Positions 45,901-57,141 of a stretch of DNA of 64,000 bases are shown here, piece after piece. A program made the translations under genes and the position numbers. Where the stretch lies: NCBI GenBank assembly GCA_964036665.1, contig OZ038527.1, positions 1,488,001-1,552,000 on the forward strand. The letters run 5' to 3'. How positions within the stretch are numbered: the stretch's first letter is position 1; each line of letters opens with the position of its first letter. Under the pieces are notes generated by a model. It did no database searches and had not been told where the DNA came from. It saw only the letters and a program-made list of their open reading frames with translations. This stretch comes from Gordius sp. MW1. Taxonomy: Eukaryota > Nematomorpha > Gordioida > Gordea > Gordiidae.

Positions 45901-46462
45901 CGCTTGAGTTGTTTGCCCATATCTAAAAAAAATACATAATTTTTTTTTTAATTTCGCACATCTACAGAGAAAAAAGTGGATTATAGCATGTGAATTTTAT
46001 CATGAGTAATCGACCCATGTAAAATATACATGTTTAAATATCGTCGCTTGAGCTGTTTGTCCATATCTAGAAAAATATATAATTTTTTTTACTTTCGCAC
46101 TTCTACAGAGAAAAAAGTGGATTATAGCATGTGAATTTAATTATGAATAATCGACCCATGTCAAATATACATGTTTATATATCGTCGCTTGAGCTGTTAG
46201 TCCATATCTAGAAAAAATACAGAAGTTTTCTTTACGTTCGCACTTCTATAGAGAAAAAAGTGGATTATAATGTGAATTTTATCAGGAGTAATCGACCCAT
46301 GTAAAATATACGTATTTAAATATCGTCGCTTGAGCTGTTTGTCCATATTTAGAAAAAATACAGAATTTTTCTTTACTTTTGCACTTCCACAGAAAAAAAG
46401 ATTATAGTATGTGAATTTTATCATGAGTAATCGACGCATGTAAAACATACATGTTTAAAGGA
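45901..46462. repeat. Tandem repeat, four units of about 142 bp
   Basis: Units begin CGCTTGAGCTGTTTGTCCAT at about 45901, 46044, 46186 and 46327, each with GAGAAAAAAGTGGATTATA, ATCGACCCATGTAAAATA and ACATGTTTAAATATCGT. The open frame seen on the minus strand is a by-product of the repeat. Function unknown. Confidence 0.8.
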
Positions 46463-48193
46463 TAAAAATGTTGATATTTCGCTTCGTGTATTTGTTTTAT
46501 TTTACATATATTGATGTTTACTGTAACGTTTTTAACAATGAACATATACATTTCAAAATTTTAAAAAAATTATTATGAACTATTCTTGAAGATTTTATCA
46601 CCCGTAAATATTTTATTTTTAAGCTTTGCACAAGATTAACAAATTTTTTATTGGCTAAATTTTAGGCTTTCTTTGCGTTTATTGTTCAATTATATCCAAA
46701 AATTAACATTTTTAAATCTTATGCTAACTGACTAAACGCTATTTCTTTATTTGAATTTTATATTAATCTATAAAATTTTGATATCAGGCTAATATTATAT
46801 AATAAAAGCACTTAACAAAGGAAAAAACTATTAAGTAAAAAATTGTGTAGAACTCTCACATGTTTAAGGACATAATAAATTATCTCTTAAGTAGCATTTG
46901 CGCCATCTATACTTAAAATTATTTAAGCGATTAAAATATTACTTTATTTGTTGTCAATACAATTTGACTATATACATGTGCGTAGCCAGGGGGGTCCGCC
47001 CCTCTTTAGATCCAAAAATTCGTTAAAATTTAATATAATTATGGCTAAAATTTTTAAAAATAATTATATTGCTCCTCCCTAAATCATTATTGCCCCCCTC
47101 TAATTCCAATGCTGCCTACGCCCATGACTATATATACGAAAATCAATTAAGGTGTTAAGGGCATATACTAATTAGGGAGACGAATGATGTAATTTGAAGA
47201 AAACTGTACATGGAGGTACAGGGGAAGAGAGGAAGAGGACGACCGTGTCACATAAAGTGAAAGTGGACAAAGTTATGAAAACTAAGAGGATTAGAGACAT
47301 GACATTTACCCGATGAAGATGGAATAAACTCTTAAAAACAAATGCCATGACTGTGTGAAGAAGACAATCTGACTATACATAATGTTATAGGGCATTACAT
47401 AAATTTTCCCAAGTTATATTACGATAGATAAATTGCTAATTAATTTTTGTCCCTAAAAAATAAAAGCCTGCAATTTTTGGATGTCTCATCCAAAATGGCA
47501 CCCTGACTTACTTAAAAGTGTTCTATGCAAAATCAGCTGTTCCCACTTATATCGTATTAAAAAAGAGCTGATTACAGCATTGGAATTTAAAAAAATAATC
47601 TATGCCTCAAGTTTGATTGGGCTTGTTGATTTAAATAAACAATATTACTATCGAAGCTAGAAAATGTATAAAAGGAAGCAAATTGAGCCTGTGGGTTTTA
47701 TTTCCGGAACATTGGATATGCAATCGGGATTTCAATTTAATAATTTTTGATTTGGCAAATTTTAACTATCTGTCAAAAAACGTCTGAAATCAAAATAATT
47801 AAAAAAAAACAATACGGCGCCTTATAATACTTTAAACAATAACTTTTTATCTACTCAAGTATGTAGATTAAATAAATTTAACAAAATAAAGTGGAATTTT
47901 AAAATTTTTTAGAGTAATTTTGTTAAAGATAATAGTAGCTATCTATGATAGTGTAAAAATAACAAGGCAATTAGGATTAGGTTTAAAGTATAGATTATGA
48001 TACGCTCAACCATATAGTTATACAATAGTAATACACGGAACTTATTTATATGTGGATGACTTTTAACCTAGTGTAAATCCAATTTATAAGCTGTGCAAAC
48101 CATAAAACTTTTATATATATTTTTGGGCCTGTTTGATTTGGTAACCAACTGTCATATATTAAAAAATTAAAAAACGTTTTTCTTATCAGTGTT
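46463..48193. other. Intergenic region upstream of the SNF gene
   Basis: AT-rich. Contains the MITE 46975-47126 (TSD actatata) and a non-LTR tail at 47145-47390. No coding sequence recognised. Just before the SNF start is TTTTTCTTATCAG (48177-48189), a good 3' splice site 4 nt before the ATG. Confidence 0.5.
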
Positions 48194-49502
48194 ATGCAGT
48201 ATCCACCAAACCATACCATTTATATAAGAAATCTAAATGAAAAAATTAAAAAAGATGGTTATATAATAAATTTTATACTAATTTATTTTGTTACAGAAGT
48301 TAAAAAATCTCTCTATGCAATATTTTCTCAATTTGGACAAATTCTGGATATTGTTGCCCTTAAGACATTGAAAATGAGAGGACAGGCATTTGTTATATTT
48401 AAAGATATAAACAGTGCAGCGAATGCATTAAAAGCTATGCAAGGTTTCCCCTTTTATGACAAGCCTATGGTAAAATCAATATTATAATCACACAAATATA
48501 ATTGGTTTAAAGGTAATACAATATGCTAAATCTGACTCAGATGCAGTTGCCAAAATTAAAGGAACCTTTATAGAAAGGCCCAAAAAGGAAGGTGATAAAG
48601 ATCAAGCTACAAATCCTAAAAAGAAAAAGAAAGGAGGAGAGGGAAAACAAAATGGGGATAATGATAACTCCTACTCTCAATCTTTTAATCAAGATTCACA
48701 CCAAAGTATTTATTATAATTTTATAAATAATTGACATGCCAATAATTTATCATAATATGTTAATTTTTAAGATTAGATTATAAAAGAGTGTCATCAATGG
48801 TATAATCTTTACTAAAATTGATATTTAAAGATACTTTTCAAATATCACAACAAATTTTTGTATAAAATTTCTATTTTCTGAATATAGGTAAATATTTTAT
48901 TTAAATTAGCGTTAGTATTTTATACAAAATGTCTTGTTATAACTATTTTGTTACTAATTTGAACGTATGCCTATCAGATTCAAATGATTCCAACAACATT
49001 CTTTTCTTGTCAAAACTACCCCCTGAGACAACTGACTCCATGCTCAACATGCTTTTCAACCAGTAATAGCAATAATTTTAACATAAAACTTGAAATATTA
49101 TAATTATTTTAAAAACTATAAAGACCTTATATTTAGTCTATAAAATTTAATTTGCTCTCTTACATACAGTAGATAGTGTTGGCATTTAGTTTGTTATAAA
49201 CGTTTTAAGTTAGATAGCTTTATTTTTTGATTATTTTAATATATCTCCAAATATATTTAAGGTTTTTATGTTTTGGTGATAAAAGTTTTTATTATTTTCC
49301 TTGATTATAGTTAATTGTTACTATCTTTATTATATAATTTAGATTTAGTGGATTCAATGAAGTTCGTATGGTACCAGGTCGGCACGATATAGCTTTTGTA
49401 GAGTTCATGTCTGACATACAAGCCTCTGCTGCTAAAAGTGCTTTGCAAGGGTTTAAAATAACCCCAACCCATGCAATGACTATCAATTTTGCTAAAAAAT
49501 AG
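48194..49502 (+). CDS. snf: U1A/U2B''-type spliceosomal RNA-binding protein (SNF homologue)
   Basis: Five exons: 48194-48257, 48297-48469, 48513-48705, 48978-49062, 49343-49502, giving 224 residues (Drosophila SNF is about 216). All introns are GT-AG and phases agree at every junction. Intron lengths are 39, 43, 272 and 280 nt. RRM1 shows RNP2 IYIRNLNE and RNP1 RGQAFVIF with LKMRGQ before it and [10 protein letters not shown] after. A lysine-rich linker ([11 protein letters not shown]) joins RRM2, which has [24 protein letters not shown] and the C-terminal [15 protein letters not shown]. In this family RRM1 binds the stem-loop of U1 (loop II) or U2 (loop IV) snRNA in the nucleus. One protein serving both roles is known from insects. 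No defects seen. Confidence 0.95.
48258..48296 (+). other. 39-nt intron of snf, in frame and stop-free
   Basis: Starts GTTATATAATAAATT and ends TTGTTACAG. Its length is a multiple of three and it has no stop in the reading frame, so retention would add 13 residues inside RRM1 rather than end translation. The next intron (48470-48512, 43 nt) does contain a stop. Confidence 0.85.
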
Positions 49503-49903
49503 ATTAAATTAATTCCAAGATAATTGATTTTATAACTGATTTGTAAAAACTCTTTTTATGTAATTGTATTTCAAAATATTTTGTCTCATTACGTAATAAT
49601 AGATCTGTATAACACTTAGTGAAGAAAAGTTTTCATTATAAAATTACTTTTCATATTTTGAAATTCTAACAAGGAATAGAAAGATAATCTAAAGTATAAT
49701 AAGCTGATCCTTAACCAAGTCTCCTCTACAGATTTTTAAACATATTATTAATACACACTAGCGATGTATATTTGGCTAGGTACATCCAAACCCTTTATTA
49801 TTTAACAATTTTGTTATAAAAATTGTCATTTAAATTTATAAGCTGAAATATTAGACATGATTTACAAAAAAATTGCATAGCATTTAAAAGTTAGACATGA
49901 CAG

Positions 49904-50106
49904 TGGTGTTGTAAAATGAACTAAATTTTGTTTGGTCAATCTTTGGTTTTAGTCGATTGAATATAAACAGACTAAAGATTGAGAAAAAAACTTTTGTCTG
50001 TGTATGCCATTAAGAAAAATTGACCAAAAAACCTTTGGCCTGTTTATGTTTAGTAGACTAAAACTAAAGGTCGACCAAACCAAACCCAGCCGTTTTTACA
50101 ACACTA
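49904..50106. mobile_element. Palindromic GTCGAC-rich hAT MITE with perfect TSD
   Basis: 203 bp between catgacag (49896-49903) and catgacag (50107-50114). Ends TGGTGTTGTAAAA and TTTTTACAACACTA. It lies between the convergent snf and sulfotransferase genes. Confidence 0.8.
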
Positions 50107-50204
50107 CATGACAGACAGACAGGACATTTTTCATAGAATTTGTTAACAGGGATATTGCCATTTTCAACCATTTATTTACACCCAAAATTCATGTGATACC
50201 AAAT

Positions 50205-53200
50205 CTATGTTATTCGTGAGTAATTAAAAAGTTGGAAATCTGAAGCGTAAAATTGGTTGAAATGCTGACGTATTGTGGGATAAGGAATTTCTCTCCAATA
50301 TTGAAATTCCGTATCTGTCTTATGTTTGTTCTTTTTGTTGTACCAGGTATTACCGATTAAATATTTATCGTAATCTTTTCTTGCACTTGTCCCTTTTTTA
50401 ACATCCATTTTAGATTTTATGTAATTCCATGCCGTCCCATATGCTTTTAGTCTGTCTACTCCTAACGCTTTTATAATGGTCGAGCTTTCACTTTTAAAAT
50501 TCTCAAATTTTCCAATGATATCATACCTGTTGGAATAGAGAGTTTATTTAGAAATTAAAGTTTAAAATTTCATTTTAATATGATTTATACTGGTGCCCTA
50601 TCAACTCGCCGAAAACAATCTCGCCGAAAAATAATGTCCCCCAGCTATAAAAAGGTCCCCAAGCTTATTAACCCTAACCCATCAACCAATCACAAATTTG
50701 GGGACATTTTTTAGCTGGGGGACATTATTTTCGGCGAGATTGTTTTCGGCGAGTTGACGGGCCACCATTTATACTCATATAAAGGCTCTAGAAGTGTTTT
50801 TCCGCCATTTTGAATTATGCACTATTAACTGAATGTAATACATAGTATAGTAATTGTATTATACTTAACATTTTAACTAATGTATCGTTAAGTAAAATAT
50901 ACATCTTAAAATTTCTGAATTCATTCCCCTTATTTAATAATTAAATCAATAATAATAGATCTTTTCGTCTTTTATTATATTTACATTGAAGAGTTTGCAT
51001 TCATAAGTGCATATTACAAAATGGCGCATAAATACGGTACACTCTACAAATGGCATGAGCAGTCTATGTGGTTTATGGGCTATACATAACAAAATAGGAG
51101 TTTAAAAAGAAAATTCAAAAGTACATTTAATATTCCAATTTAGGTGTGGTCTCTAAGACCCCAAGAAGTTAATTTAAAAAATTGAAAATATACATCTTTA
51201 AATCAGATAACGAAATTACTACCAAATTACACTTAAAAGTTAAAGTTACTAAATATGTTTTTAGACCAAAAAATATGTATTTTAATCACATTCGATTCTG
51301 AGAATTCTTGTATGGTCCATCCTTAAGCTTATATTCAACAAAAGCCGAAACTTTTTATAAGCTTAACAATAATTTTCTTTAAACACATATATCACAATTT
51401 TTTGGATTTTAGAGGGGGGGGCAATAATGATTTAGGGAGGGCAAAGTGATAACTTTTGGTAATTTAGCATAATTATATTAAATTTTCAAGATTTTTTGGA
51501 TTTAGAGAGGGGCACCCGCCCCTCCCTGCCACCCCATGACTACATACCTAATAGAACATGGCAAGCATAAATTTTGATATGTATCCCAATGCTCATCCGC
51601 GTGTATATTATGCATTGGGCTAGCTATAGTTACGTAAGATACGAATTGGGCAAAAGTTAAATTTTGACGAGTTGTCCAAAATTCTCGCGACATTTTTTTC
51701 AAATCTCCGGCCTTTATAACGTTCGTGGGACGCGACAATAAGTCACGAACCATGGGTGCTCTCTTGTAAAAAGCACCGAGGGCTGAAAGCATCATTGGTT
51801 TGTAACGCGTATTAAGATAACTTGATGGAATTTCGAGAAATTTATTGTTATAAGCCGATCGTAGTCTGAAGTAAGGATGTCTTACGAAAATGATTTTGAC
51901 GTATTGCCTGAGGATATCTCTAACTTCTCCAGGCGAATAATAGCCTGTTTATACAAAAGCGTTAGATATATACAACTAAAGTCTTGCCCGGGTTACTTAA
52001 CTCCCTTATAATAAAATTTCTTGGCCCCGCTCGAAATTTGGGTTATAATTTATATTCTGGTCAGGTTCAGACTGAAATTCATTATAACAATAACTATTTG
52101 TTTAACAATATATCTTAGGGAAACACGAGATCTTCATTTTTAATTTTGATATTTATCACATCTTGTTATTCCTATAATCTATAATTTTAACACACCTTTC
52201 TACCTATTTTATACATCATACCTTAGGGAATTTTTTATAGTATCCAGAACCCAATAAAATATATGTAATGTACGATATAAACATAAATTTCTTATTAAAC
52301 CTTTAAAATTAGGAAATAATCAACAGGTCGTATAGGTCTAAAAAATTAAATTCTGTTTATAATCCCTATGCATATATATTAAGTATATCTTTGCTTTATG
52401 TAAAATACACTTATCACTGTGGTTTACCATTATTAAAGTGCCTAGGATATTTGTGGTTCTTATAAACCAAACCAAACTGGAGACAATTCTGCAAATCAAA
52501 TTTTAGAGATTTTTTGCCTGGATCAAGCATAAATTTGAGAATGATGATTACGCATATTTTTTAAATGCAATTGCCAAGTACATTTTATTTGTTTATTGTA
52601 TAAATCTAAAGCTCCTTACTTAATCGTTTTAAATCGCGTCCGTATAGAACTTCCTTTTGATCAATCCAATCGACTCCGTCTTTCCTGGAGGTAGAAGAAG
52701 GGAGAGGGGGGTGTTTAGCTTTTTCTATCGCTAGGAAAATCGATTTCCAGCTGGTACTACCGGCTTTGGGTATGGTACAAAACACCGCTCTTAACTCGTG
52801 ATTAACCAACACGTTTTCGAGCCCGAGTTTCATCAGCTGATTATCGGACAAGTTAATGGCGTTGACGAAACGTGACCCCGACCCGTTATGAAGGCGACCA
52901 TTTGATGCCTTGCGGGCTTTACAAGCGATCATCATGTGACGACGACGGGCGTTGAAGAGTTGTTGATCCGGGATATCCATGGAGCCTACCACCATTTTCC
53001 TGCTCAACGGTCTCAATTTGTCACTCACTACATATGGACAAATCGATTCATCATTCATTCATTTCTTGGGGGGGGGGCGAGGGAAAATGATCCTGAAAAT
53101 TCGAGAAAAATCTCAACCTAGTCTTGAAAAACCGAGACGAGGAAGACGAGAATTTTCAATTTGAGACGAGTCGATACGAGATTTATTTAGCCAGATCTTG

Positions 53201-55644
53201 ACTTATTTTTTAAATGGTCATAAGATTTTAGTAACTTTAATTACGTGTTTTTATTATGTATGATTCACTATTGAAAATCTAAAAGTATATTAATAAGATT
53301 GGACTATATTTGATATTAAATATATAATTTTGTAATAATTCAAATTTTAGTAATTTCAGTTTATCTACCTAGTAGTAGAAGTGGCCCTTAGGGTATGTGA
53401 ATAATTTATTAATATATTTATCACATCTCTCTATAATCCATAGTATTTTATTAAAATATAAATTTAATAAAATTTGAAGGAGTATTAAATATTACTAAAG
53501 CATTTTTAAATTTCGCAATTCATCATCCTGCCTGATAAGGTAACATTAAATTGGTGGTTAATTAATTTTAATAATAATCCAAGTTAAGCCTAGGCGGCTC
53601 AAGATTTTTTGAGCACTCTAGCGACATCTGTGCCTGCCGAACGATTATTTCCAAAAGTATATTTGAGTATTCGATAACACCGTACGTAAGAATTTTCTAG
53701 AAGATCTTATACATTAACTCATGCATGGGCGTAGGAAAGGAGGGCAGGGGGACAGCTGCCCCCCCCCCCGCAAAAATATTTTTTTAAACACAAAACCCTT
53801 AAAAAATAAAAAAAATTATGTTTTGCCCCCCCCCCCTAATTGGACTTAAAACATTTTCGCCCCCCCCCCAATCCAAAACCTGGTTACGCCCATGAACTCA
53901 TGGTATACATCCTAAATTTTGAAACTTAAAAAGACATTATGTTATTACATTTTTCTGCCTATGCATAACTTTTCACATTTTAAACTGAGGTTGGCAGGTG
54001 CCGAATTTACTAAAATTTATATAAATGTGGCAATTGTATAATACACTTATACATATATATTTTATTAAAAAACAATTTTTGGAATATAAAATTGAACCTA
54101 AACTAATCATAATGATTTTTGTTATAAAATTAGATATAAACCTATAGATTTTTATTCCAATAATAACGCTTCTTTTAGTGTTGTTTTTACATGGTTTAAA
54201 TACATGGGCGCACAGGATCGAATTTATAGGGGGGCGATTATGATTTAGGGAGGGGCAATATGATAATTTTTCGAAATTTTAGCCAAATTATATTAAATTT
54301 AAAGACTTTTTTGAATTTAAAGGGGGAAGCCGCCCCTCTTTACCCCCCTCTGGCTAGGCCCATGAAGATGTTTTCTTTAACTTAGTTAACCAAAGGGTTT
54401 ACCTTGAGCTTCGCGTATTAGCCAGTCTTAGTAAGGGGTCACAATTAGCCCAAATTTATTGCAAAATCAAATATAAGAAAACCTAAAAATTGATATGTTT
54501 ATTTACATTGGATACACAATGACTTTTATAGAAAGGTCATATTTGTTAAAAATTTTAATTTTATAAAAATTTTGTTTTTTAATTTGCACATTCTAAAGAG
54601 AATGTTAGTACTGTAGAAACGGCTGGGCTTTGTTTGGTCGACCTTAGATTGACTAAAAATAATGGTCGACTCTAGTCCGTTTTTTAAATTTCCACTAAGC
54701 CTTAGGGTCGACTAAACATAAACGGACCATAAAACGTTGGGTCTGTTTATGTTTAGTCGACCAAAACCAAAGGTAGACCAAATGAAACCCAGCCGTTTTT
54801 ATGAGACTAATGTCAATGACATGTCACACTAAAATCAAACTTGTGTATTATAATTTCACGTTATTTAAAATATTTTGTCATTTTTTTTTAATTTATCACT
54901 TATTTAATAATTTTCAAAATCAAGAAATATATTTATATAAAATAACATTTTTAAATAGTTCAGACAAGTCCAGGATTTTCGTCGAGACGAGACCGAGATT
55001 ATTCAGGGCTTAGAAGATATGAGATCGAAACAATAGGGAGGGGTTTATAGGCTAAGCCGGGACAGGGAGCGAGCAAAGAGAGCCATTTACCCACCCCCCC
55101 CCCCAAAAAAAAAATTTAATTATGGCAAAATAAAAAAATGTTATTTTCTATCTTTAAATATTAAAAACATAAGATTAATTAATATATTTCCAAATCTCTA
55201 CTTTAGTTAAAATCAGCTTATTAGCGCAAAGCGACCGAATATTATAAGAAATGACAAAAATATTCTTTTATTTAAACATGACCAAACATGGGCCCTGGGG
55301 GGGGGGGCGACTGCCCCCCCCCCTAATTTACAAAAAAAAAATTCAATGCAAAAACTTTGAAAAATTAAAAAAAATTTATGTTTTGCCCCCCTCTAAATGA
55401 ACTTTTAAATGTTTTGCCCCCCCCCCTAATCCAAAACCTGGCCACGCCTATGTGACCAACTCATAAAATCAGTAAGGTCTATTAAAAAAAATTTAATATT
55501 TTTCACGCTATTACCTTTGAATTCTGGATTAATTTGGGGATTTGAGTTTTGAATCATAATGTGGCCAAACATGATCATGAGAATTATATAAAGGAATATG
55601 AGGTGTATATCCACTTTGTTTAATCTCCATACTCTAATAGTCAT
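50205..55644 (-). CDS. Carbohydrate sulfotransferase (CHST11/HNK-1ST-like family)
   Basis: Four minus-strand exons: 55644-55515, 53027-52620, 51944-51548, 50526-50205. All borders are GT-AG, phases 1, 1 and 2 match, and the sum is 1257 nt for 418 residues. Residues 12-33 form a signal anchor (IHLIFLYIILMIMFGHIMI), so it is a type II Golgi protein. PAPS-binding motifs: 5'-PSB CTIPKAGSTSWK (about 127-138) and 3'-PB FVRHPYFRLRSAY (about 199-211). DEHW and LCLPCSIRYD-IGKFE follow, with the C-terminal YASDFQLFNY typical of sulfotransferase family 2. The enzyme should move sulfate from PAPS to a glycosaminoglycan or glycan. The exact acceptor cannot be told. Introns of about 2.5, 0.7 and 1.0 kb are loaded with MITEs, but all coding exons are clean. 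It converges with snf. Confidence 0.92.
50591..50766. mobile_element. Near-perfect palindromic MITE in sulfotransferase intron 3
   Basis: Arms of about 70 bp: CAACTCGCCGAAAACAATCT, CGCCGAAAA, GTCCCCCAGCT mirrored by AGCTGGGGGAC, TTTTCGGCGAG, CGGCGAGTTG. Flanked by atttatac on both sides (50583-50590, 50767-50774), 8-bp TSD. A strong hairpin in the pre-mRNA is expected. Confidence 0.8.
53607..53710 (+). pseudogene. hAT dimerisation fragment in sulfotransferase intron 1
   Basis: The plus-strand frame reads FLSTLATSVPAERLFPKV, then a stop, matching TPATSVPGERLF of 13790-13990. TCTCG-type array scraps flank at 53090-53185 and 54975-55010, so this is probably the same family, broken up by the MITEs at 53724-53894 and later ones. 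Confidence 0.55.
53724..55452. mobile_element. Cluster of four MITEs in sulfotransferase intron 1
   Basis: 53724-53894 (CATGGGCGTAG family, perfect TSD aactcatg), 54203-54364 (same family, TSD not seen), 54609-54806 (GTCGAC palindrome family), 55287-55452 (CATGGGC family, tgaccaaa/tgaccaac). The intron is about 2.5 kb, and these plus a hAT scrap account for roughly a third of it. The rest is AT-rich and unannotated. Confidence 0.65.
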
Positions 55645-56197
55645 TTTTAAAAAATTAATTGAAAAATTTTCGTTTAATTTGCCATAAAATTGGGGGAAAA
55701 AGTTATAATAAAAACGAAAATCCAAAAAATAGGATTACCTTTTAGTTAAATTCCTCGATAAAAAGGCATATATTTTATTTTTCAGAATTTTAGATATAGC
55801 TGTAAAAGGCATTGTCATTTGCAATAAGAGAAGACATGTCGTCGCATGTTAAATCCAAGTTTAAATTTTTTTAAAATGATCTATAATGACAGCTTCAATT
55901 TATGGCGTTGTTGATTTTAAAGCAAAAAAAGTTTTTTGAATAATTTTAATATTTGTCGAGCCTTAGGTGACGAAGTATTTAATTAAAAAAGCGAACCATA
56001 CATTGTCCTCTCTCTGGATTTTAAGTGCATTTACCTTAGTATAATTGTTTTCATATTAAAAGTGACACACACATACGTATCTCTCTATTCAAGATTTTTT
56101 TTAAAAGAAATAATCTTTTAAAAACTTATTTTTTTTAATTTCAAATTGTATAAATGATATTAAATTAATGAATCGCCTTGATATATCCTTTATTTCG

Positions 56198-57141
56198 CTA
56201 CGTAAACCGCATAAAGCAAGTATAAAATGAGACGACAATTTGAAGCGCGACAACGAAAACAAAACCAAAACCCGGTTCGGTATGAATCGGGCCGGATGAC
56301 GATTTTTGGTTGGGCCGGGTCGGGTCGGATAAAATTAGAGCCGGTTTGGAATTGCAACCATCTTGGGCACAAGTTTTAACACAAACATTAACAGTTGCGG
56401 GTATAAAACTTATTGAGGGTTGTTGTAAGCGACGGGTCGTTGAGTTATGCTTCGATTCAAGTGGCGGTGATACATCTTGCAGCGCTGCAGTATCGATATT
56501 TTCGCATTTACTCGCATAAAAATCGGGACTGCAACTTCTCGTGTAAGATAGGAGCGTTCCTATAATAAGTCATTGTGTTTTTAAAATATTTTTTGTAAAA
56601 ATAAATATTTTAAACGCGTTTTTTGCATCGGACGTTTTAAAAATAGTATAAAAAATTGAAATTGGAATTTAAAATTATTAAAAAAATATTTTTTGCCCCT
56701 CCTACCGTAGTAACTTTTATACTTTCCCGCAATTAATAAAACATTGAATCAAAAGTTAATATTTTTTGTGTATTCAACTGGATTTAATATAGTTAATCGA
56801 GTGTAAAGTCAACGATATTTTAATCACCTTTTCTTTAAAAATAATATTTAAGCTTGCAAAAAAAATAAGTTAGTTTTACGGTTTTAAAAAATTACAAAAA
56901 AGTATCATTTCAAACATAAATTTAATCGTCAAAATATATATTTAAGGACATTATAGTAAAAATTACCGGATAAATTAGATTCAACGACAGTAAGGCAAAA
57001 TTGGAAAATAAGGTTTGGACATTCAATGGCTCTTGGTGGCTGCGTAATGCATAAAGAATCTTGTACGGTCGAACATTGGGAACATTTAATCGCTAAGTTA
57101 TTTAAAATAGTGCAATGTAAGTGCAATAAGCAATACTTCAT
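56198..57141 (-). CDS. Ly6/LU-domain GPI-anchored protein
   Basis: Two minus-strand exons, 57141-56967 and 56559-56198 (phase 1, GT-AG, intron 407 nt), 178 residues. Start MKYCLLHLHCTILNNLA is a short signal-peptide-like segment. The LU domain has ten cysteines: IKCSQCSTVQDSLC, ECPNLIFQFC, then TRSCSPDFYASKC, VNVCVKTCAQDGCNS. C-x2-C at the front and D-x-CN at the end are the family hallmarks. After a Ser/Pro-rich stretch the chain ends in a hydrophobic tail (GFGFVFVVALQIVVSFYTC), fitting a GPI-attachment signal. Such proteins (quiver/Ly6 class) modulate channels, receptors or septate junctions at the surface. An alternative first exon is possible, because TTAACTTAG-like acceptor sequence sits at 57093-57099 in frame. 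Confidence 0.8.

Noticed and set aside
53050..53164. Plus-strand ORFs over sulfotransferase exon 2 (52936-53164)
   Set aside because: Antisense of a well-supported coding exon.
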